A stretch of DNA of 64,000 bases from Acanthococcus lagerstroemiae (lineage: Eukaryota; Arthropoda; Insecta; Hemiptera; Eriococcidae). The notes beneath the pieces are model-generated. The model did no database searches and had not been told where the DNA came from. It saw only the letters and a program-made list of their open reading frames with translations. Position numbers and translations under genes: made by a program. The stretch is from assembly GCA_031841125.1 (NCBI GenBank), contig CM063111.1, positions 60,635,535 to 60,699,534 of the forward strand, written 5' to 3'. This document shows positions 59,169 through 64,000 of this stretch, one piece after another; the first letter of the stretch is position 1, and every line of letters begins with the position of its first letter.

Positions 59169-59836
59169 GGGTGGCGCATAAGTCACTCGCAAATTTGCAC
59201 GCAAAAAAAAAAAGTTTAATTGGAATTTGCACATGACGCGTTTAACCGGCGCTTCCATTGAACAGCCAACGAACCGCAGTAACGAGAAATGAAATGAAAC
59301 TAGTGTTCGAAAATTTTTGATATGATATTGACAGTATCAATATGCTGTTAAATATCAAAATATCGATATAATATTTTGATATTGATATATATCAAAACCA
59401 TTCAATGTTGTATTATTCATTCGTTATCAATGGACAACGTGTTCGGTCATGAGTACAAAAATAATCGATTTTTCCCAAAATTATCGATTATTTTACCAAA
59501 AATAATCGATTAGATTATTGTGGTAATTCAAAACAATCAAGTAATCGATTATTTTGAATAATTGATAATCCACATCACCAGCTAACAGTGAAAAGAAAAA
59601 GTTTTTTTTTGTCTTTTTGATATTGATGTGATACTGATGTGATATTGATATTATCGATATATGACGATTTTGATATTGATAATATAGATATTAAAAAACC
59701 TTGACATTTCGAACACTAAATGAAACTGAATAGCCGAGTAACATCTGCCCTACCAACGGCACACATGGTAGTGCACAAAACAACAGCTGCATCGTTGCGC
59801 ATGCGCATTTTGAGGATTCCGAGTGACTTATGCGCC
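59169..59836. mobile_element. Mariner-like MITE family C, copy 1 (interrupted)
   Basis: Starts GGGTGGCGCATAAGTCACTC and ends with the inverse truncated at GCGCC, where copy 2 begins without a gap. About 240 bp once the nested 418-bp hAT MITE is removed. Confidence 0.75.
59293..59726. mobile_element. hAT-type MITE nested in copy 1, 8-bp target duplication
   Basis: The element spans 59301-59718 with termini TAGTGTTCGAAA and TTTCGAACACTA. It is flanked by an exact 8-bp duplication AATGAAAC (59293-59300 and 59719-59726). The intact equivalent site is visible in copy 2 near 59958-59968. The interior is AT-rich with many TCGATTA and TGATATTGAT words and no transposase. Confidence 0.85.
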
Positions 59837-60121
59837 GGGTGGCGCATAAGTCACTCGGCAAGTTTGCACGCAAAAAAAAACGTAGATTGGAAGTTGCACA
59901 TAACGTGTTTAACCGGCGCTTCCATCAAACAGCCAACGAACCGCAGTAAAGAGAAATAAGATGAAACTGAATAGCCGAGTAACATCTGTCATCTGCCCTA
60001 CCAATGGCACACATGGTAGTGCACAGTCAAACAGCAGCTGCATCGTTGCGCATGCGCATTTCGAGGATGTTGAGTGACTTTTGGCATCATGTGAGGTTGC
60101 CGAGTGACTTATGCGCCACCC
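59837..60121. mobile_element. Mariner-like MITE family C, copy 2
   Basis: 285 bp with termini GGGTGGCGCATAAGTCACTC and its inverse; the right end CCACCCTGTA suggests a TACAGGGTGG mariner-type terminus with TA target. Directly tandem to copy 1; contains a small internal duplication near 60070-60105 absent from copy 1. Confidence 0.8.
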
Positions 60122-61635
60122 TGTATTTATGTATCAACAAAAATGAAAGACTTTTCATGTTTATTTTTTTTAATTTCAGGACTTTAAGAACTTTTTAGCA
60201 CCTGTAGATACCCTGAGTTATTACTAGAAACTCTAGCCGGTAGTTTTCAGTACTAGTTATTAGTAGTAGTTTCAACAAGTAGTTGGTACTTCACACTAGT
60301 TACCATAACACGTAGGGGCTTAGCATCAAATACGGATAGTACCTCCAGCATTACAAAATAATATTACCCAAAAAGACCCGGGGATCGACATATTCTTCAT
60401 GAGCAGGAGATTAAAGTACGCATGGGTATGTAGGTCAATAGTATCTGCATTTCTTTCCCTTGTACTGCACAAGTGTGGTTTGTTTCGGCCCCTCAGCTTC
60501 CTTCAACCCTCAGTTCTCAATTCACAATTTTCAACTGCCACCTGCGGACCTAAGCGCCCCTCACCCCCGCTCTGCCCTTACTTTGATAGCGGTACAATAC
60601 GAGATCCATATTTCATACATGTATAGCGAATTCAATTTCTTTTCTCTTTTCCGCCAAATATTCACCTACATGAAAACTGCACGTAGATAGAAGTCAGTTT
60701 GGAGAAAACTCCTTTCGTCGCGCATCATCAAGCGACCTTGAATATTGGTTAAAGAAGATCCGAATGATACACTCACAAAAAAAATAATAAAACTGGTATC
60801 GATGTTTGTATAATTTCACGCAAAAATGAACACACACGAATAATCTTCCTCGATTTCTTCACTCAGCATCGTATCATATCATTACATGTTAAATTCAAAG
60901 TCCAAGATTCAAACCTGCGTGATTTGAACGTGAAGAAAATTTCTTCATCAGTGCATTCCAAATTCAAGAATTACTAGCAATTAGCTACATTCTCGGTACG
61001 ATTAATCAACTCAATTTTTGAGCAAAACAGAAACCCCTTAAAAGAGGAGCTATAATATGATAATGTGAACGAGTGAAATCTGGTGATGAACAATATTGAC
61101 TACACACACAAAACGAGAGAGGATGACTTGGATTTCAAACGGGACGACATTGTGTATCGATACACAATCGGCACAGTCTCATTCATATTTCCATAACAAT
61201 GCGTCGAAGGACACGGGGAGAAAAGAATCAGAAAGAATCTCTGGTGCGTAGTTTCGCAAAAATCAGGCACATAATAGTCGCAAATAATGGATTTACCTGT
61301 TAGTAACGGATAGAAACAATGCCAATAAGAAAGAAAAAGAGGAAAACAGTTTCGAACGGTCAATACAGAAACGGAGCCAGGCTCTGGTTTCAATTCTTCA
61401 CTTGGGGGGGGGGGGGCAAACAATCCGAGTTGAACTGAAACAGCAGCGTTTGGCAGTTCAAGCAACTGTCTAAATCTAAATGAAGTTAGAATATCAGAAA
61501 TTCGCTTTGTCAGCTCAGCCGAGTACAGTGGGACAGTTGCATTACATTCAGGGCTCAAAATATTTTAAAACATCTGCATCGATTAAAAGCCTGTCCCCCT
61601 CTTTCTCAGCCGAAAAAACGGCCGGTGGGTAGCCT
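60122..61635 (-). other. Upstream region, no gene identified
   Basis: CAGGGTATCTACAGGTGC (inverted, near 60215) resembles a common MITE terminus. A 152-codon minus-strand frame at 61100-61558 is unrecognised. Otherwise nothing seen. Confidence 0.35.
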
Positions 61636-61636
61636 A

Positions 61637-61681
61637 CCTGAAATTCGATCATTGCAAGAAACAGGACCAGCGCTAAGATCA
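61637..61681 (-). other. Possible signal-peptide exon
   Basis: On the minus strand, ATG opens MILALVLFLAMIEFQ followed at once by a GTAGGC donor-like site, i.e. a hydrophobic N-terminal segment ending at a splice donor. Only 15 codons, so chance is quite possible, and no continuing exon was recognised. Confidence 0.2.
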
Positions 61682-63917
61682 TGTTCTAGAGGAAGAGAGA
61701 GGAGGGGGGTCACGAAAAATCCCGACTCAAGTTGACAAATTTCAGCAGATATGCAAGGGGAAAAAAGACCGCTTCTCCCGACTGACTCCCAAAATTTTAG
61801 TCAACAAACAGAAAACTGTACATATATAAATAACAATTACAAACTATACTTAATTTCTCCCACTGACAGTCAGAATTTCCTCAACGGGGAGGGGGGGGGG
61901 TCTTCCAGCCTCTCGTACCGGCCCGACAAGAGCATATATTCACAACTCCAAGATTCATGCAGATAGAAAATCAAATCGACCATCAGCTAGCAAATCACTC
62001 AAAATCAAAAACTAAAAATGGGGGAACTAGTGGAAAACTTATTTTCTGATTTAGAGATTGTAAGATCTTTTCCAGTTCTCACGGTGGATTTTTCACAATT
62101 TTCATTAAAACATTACATCACTTCAACATCACTTTTAGAAAAATATTCCTTTTTTTGAATTTCTGGAGAATGTTCCATCAATATAAGGAATTTTTGGGGA
62201 ACCTTTTTTCGGAATAGAAGGTTTTTGAAAGACATGAAAAGCCAGTGGACATCCTGAGTAACTGAGTCAAGAAGACAGACAAGCAGGCAGACCGAAAGGA
62301 AACAAGGAGCAAAACGTTAGGGAACTCACAAATGTGAGCGCAAGCGATAGGGTCGCGAAGCCTGCAAGATATTGCATTTTTCCTACAACATGAAACAGAA
62401 TTCTGCCAGATTCCAAAAGCAGACAATACGTAAATGACGAATGTACTCGTAAGTTACAAGAACAAACCACAAATCATGGAACAGAGGCTGAGCGGTTAAT
62501 GAAATAAAATTTTTCCAAATTATGTGTTTGAAACTAGCTGATAAACACCTGCTAACCCTGCACAAAATAAGCAGTCAATCGAGTAAGTTGGATCAGAGAC
62601 TAAAGGACTGCAGAACAGTACGTTACAAGTCCATTGACCATCACTCACACGTATTTCGCAACTTGATACAAAATATGTCTGTCTTGACCCTTCCCATACC
62701 ATACAGAACTAATATCGGATTTTCAATCAAAGGACCACTTAACCCACTTCGGAGATTTTCTCCAGTTGACCAACAAAGATCGTTATAAACAGATGCCAGT
62801 CATTCGGTCACCTTGGCGCTCACGATTCTGACTCCTCAAACTCTGAACTCATCTTTACTTTCACAAACGCCGCATTCTTCTAACGTAACCAGTGGAAAAA
62901 GGCACGAGTACCGTAGACCTAATCCACTCCCTTTCGTATCCAAGGGCAGAGGTTGGCCACTACCGTTGATCTTTCATCACAAATTCAGTTCTGCCTGTGC
63001 CTCAACAAATCCTCGAAATATCAATCTCCGGATACGACTTTCAACACTGTTCCTTCCACAACACACCCATAACGCGCAACGAGCCTTCTTTAATCACAAC
63101 CATTTTCCCGCCCATGTTTTTTGCGTAATCGCAAATTACCTGGTCATTTTCTCAACGGCCCAGCCTCGTCGCCAATCTGCACAAATTATACATACGAAAT
63201 CGATCACAAAGTCAATTGCCCGTGACAACATATACGCACTTTCAACTTGCTGTCCGAAGTTAGCCTCAAATTAGTCTTGTATACTCCCGTAAGGAAATAC
63301 CGTCGTCTATACCAGCCCAAATAAGTTTCGGCCATTTCGAATACACGCCACGTCAAATTTATTTTTTGTTTACGTTCGAATAATTTGAGGTAAATTACAC
63401 GCTGTCGAAACAAACGTGATGGCGACGTTCCGTCCTCCCATTACCAGCTCAGAGCCGGACTCGACCACCCTCGAATCGACCCCGGTAAAAATCAGTGAGA
63501 AATTCACAGTTCACCGAGTCGGACGAGGGAAATAAACTGGTCTCATCATCGTTATGCACCGTGAAGCTTGTCATTTATCACGACAAAAGGCAAAACTCTT
63601 CTTCGCAGCAGCATTAAAGCAATGTAAGGTACGACTGGAACTTTCGAATAGAAACGGACGATAAATTATTTTAATTTCACCTCTTGGAAGCCGTGAACTT
63701 TGAACACGAAATTGGTCGTTAAAGAGAGTTACGAACTTCGCAGTATGTAAATAATTGAATCGCTACCGGTTTTCTCGCCTCGCGTTCGCCGAAGAAGCGC
63801 ATAAGATGTCCATTGTGTCAGCCTCTTGTTTAGGAAATGAGATACGAGCGAAGGGCGGAAGGAGAGCTCCCGCTGGAGCTGGCAGTATGCTCCAGACGCG
63901 ATCGAGAGAGAACTTAC
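61682..63917 (-). other. Upstream region, no gene identified
   Basis: G tracts at 61889-61898. A plus-strand 153-codon frame (62813-63274) is unrecognised. CpG-richer DNA from about 63750 onward could mark a promoter. Confidence 0.3.
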
Positions 63918-64000
63918 ATTCGAATGCGACCGCACTTTTACAACTCTGATCCAGCACAGTTATCCAAAATAAGAGACAAATACGTGCACTGGCGCAGTCA
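63918..64000 (-). promoter_or_regulatory. Possible upstream (5') exon ending in a strong donor
   Basis: On the minus strand GTAAGT directly follows base 63918 in a CpG-rich stretch. The 83 bases upstream to the window edge could be part of a non-coding or N-terminal pyd exon. This rests on one splice consensus only. Confidence 0.2.

Noticed and set aside
62813..63274. 153-codon plus-strand frame
   Set aside because: No motif, no splice or repeat context, biased composition (Ser/His/Asn/Pro); chance is likely.

Overview
The window is eukaryotic nuclear DNA from an arthropod, most probably an insect. One large spliced gene on the minus strand encodes the ZO-1/polychaetoid (pyd) MAGUK scaffold of cell junctions. 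Protein-level matches are closest to insect Pyd as I remember it; a hemipteran is a guess from the AT-rich, repeat-filled introns and transposon types. No bacterial or organellar genes, rRNA, tRNA or CRISPR array were seen.

Gene layout (minus strand, so 5' to 3' runs from high to low coordinates): eighteen coding exons run from 58086 down to the stop codon at 10823-10825. They join in one frame for 3597 nt (about 1198 residues plus stop), and every junction is GT-AG. In order they encode PDZ1 (two exons, separated by a 20 kb intron), PDZ2, a polar/proline-rich linker, PDZ3, SH3, an enzymatically dead guanylate-kinase-like (GUK) domain, and a long low-complexity proline-rich tail. A ZU5 domain is absent. 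The start codon and true 5' exon(s) were not found; they lie in 58.1-64 kb or beyond. A probable extra in-frame cassette exon follows the GUK exon at 18850-18945. Two AATAAA signals on the minus strand at about 10462-10471 mark the 3' end.

Other DNA: introns and flanks are packed with decayed mobile elements. Retroelements are a non-LTR element with RNase H downstream of the gene (about 8.1-10.25 kb, +), an R1-like non-LTR element (29.1-30.1 kb, +), an RTE-like non-LTR element (53.8-55.0 kb, -) and a Ty3/gypsy-type LTR retrotransposon (43.9-47.2 kb, +). DNA transposon material includes a mariner relic folded into an 800 bp inverted repeat (4.29-5.10 kb), two copies of a MITE with 8-bp target duplications (88-381 and 6422-6759), a hAT-type MITE nested in tandem mariner-like MITEs (59.17-60.12 kb), a 1.6 kb TIR element (13.16-14.79 kb) and several small fold-backs. 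Many introns also hold degenerate arrays of short motifs.

All exon edges were read by eye from splice consensus and frame. Domain and family calls rest on recognising conserved motifs, not on a database search. I found no convincing novel multi-gene system. The most interesting items are the unannotated cassette exon, the nested transposons with readable target duplications, and a few unexplained repeats and open frames.
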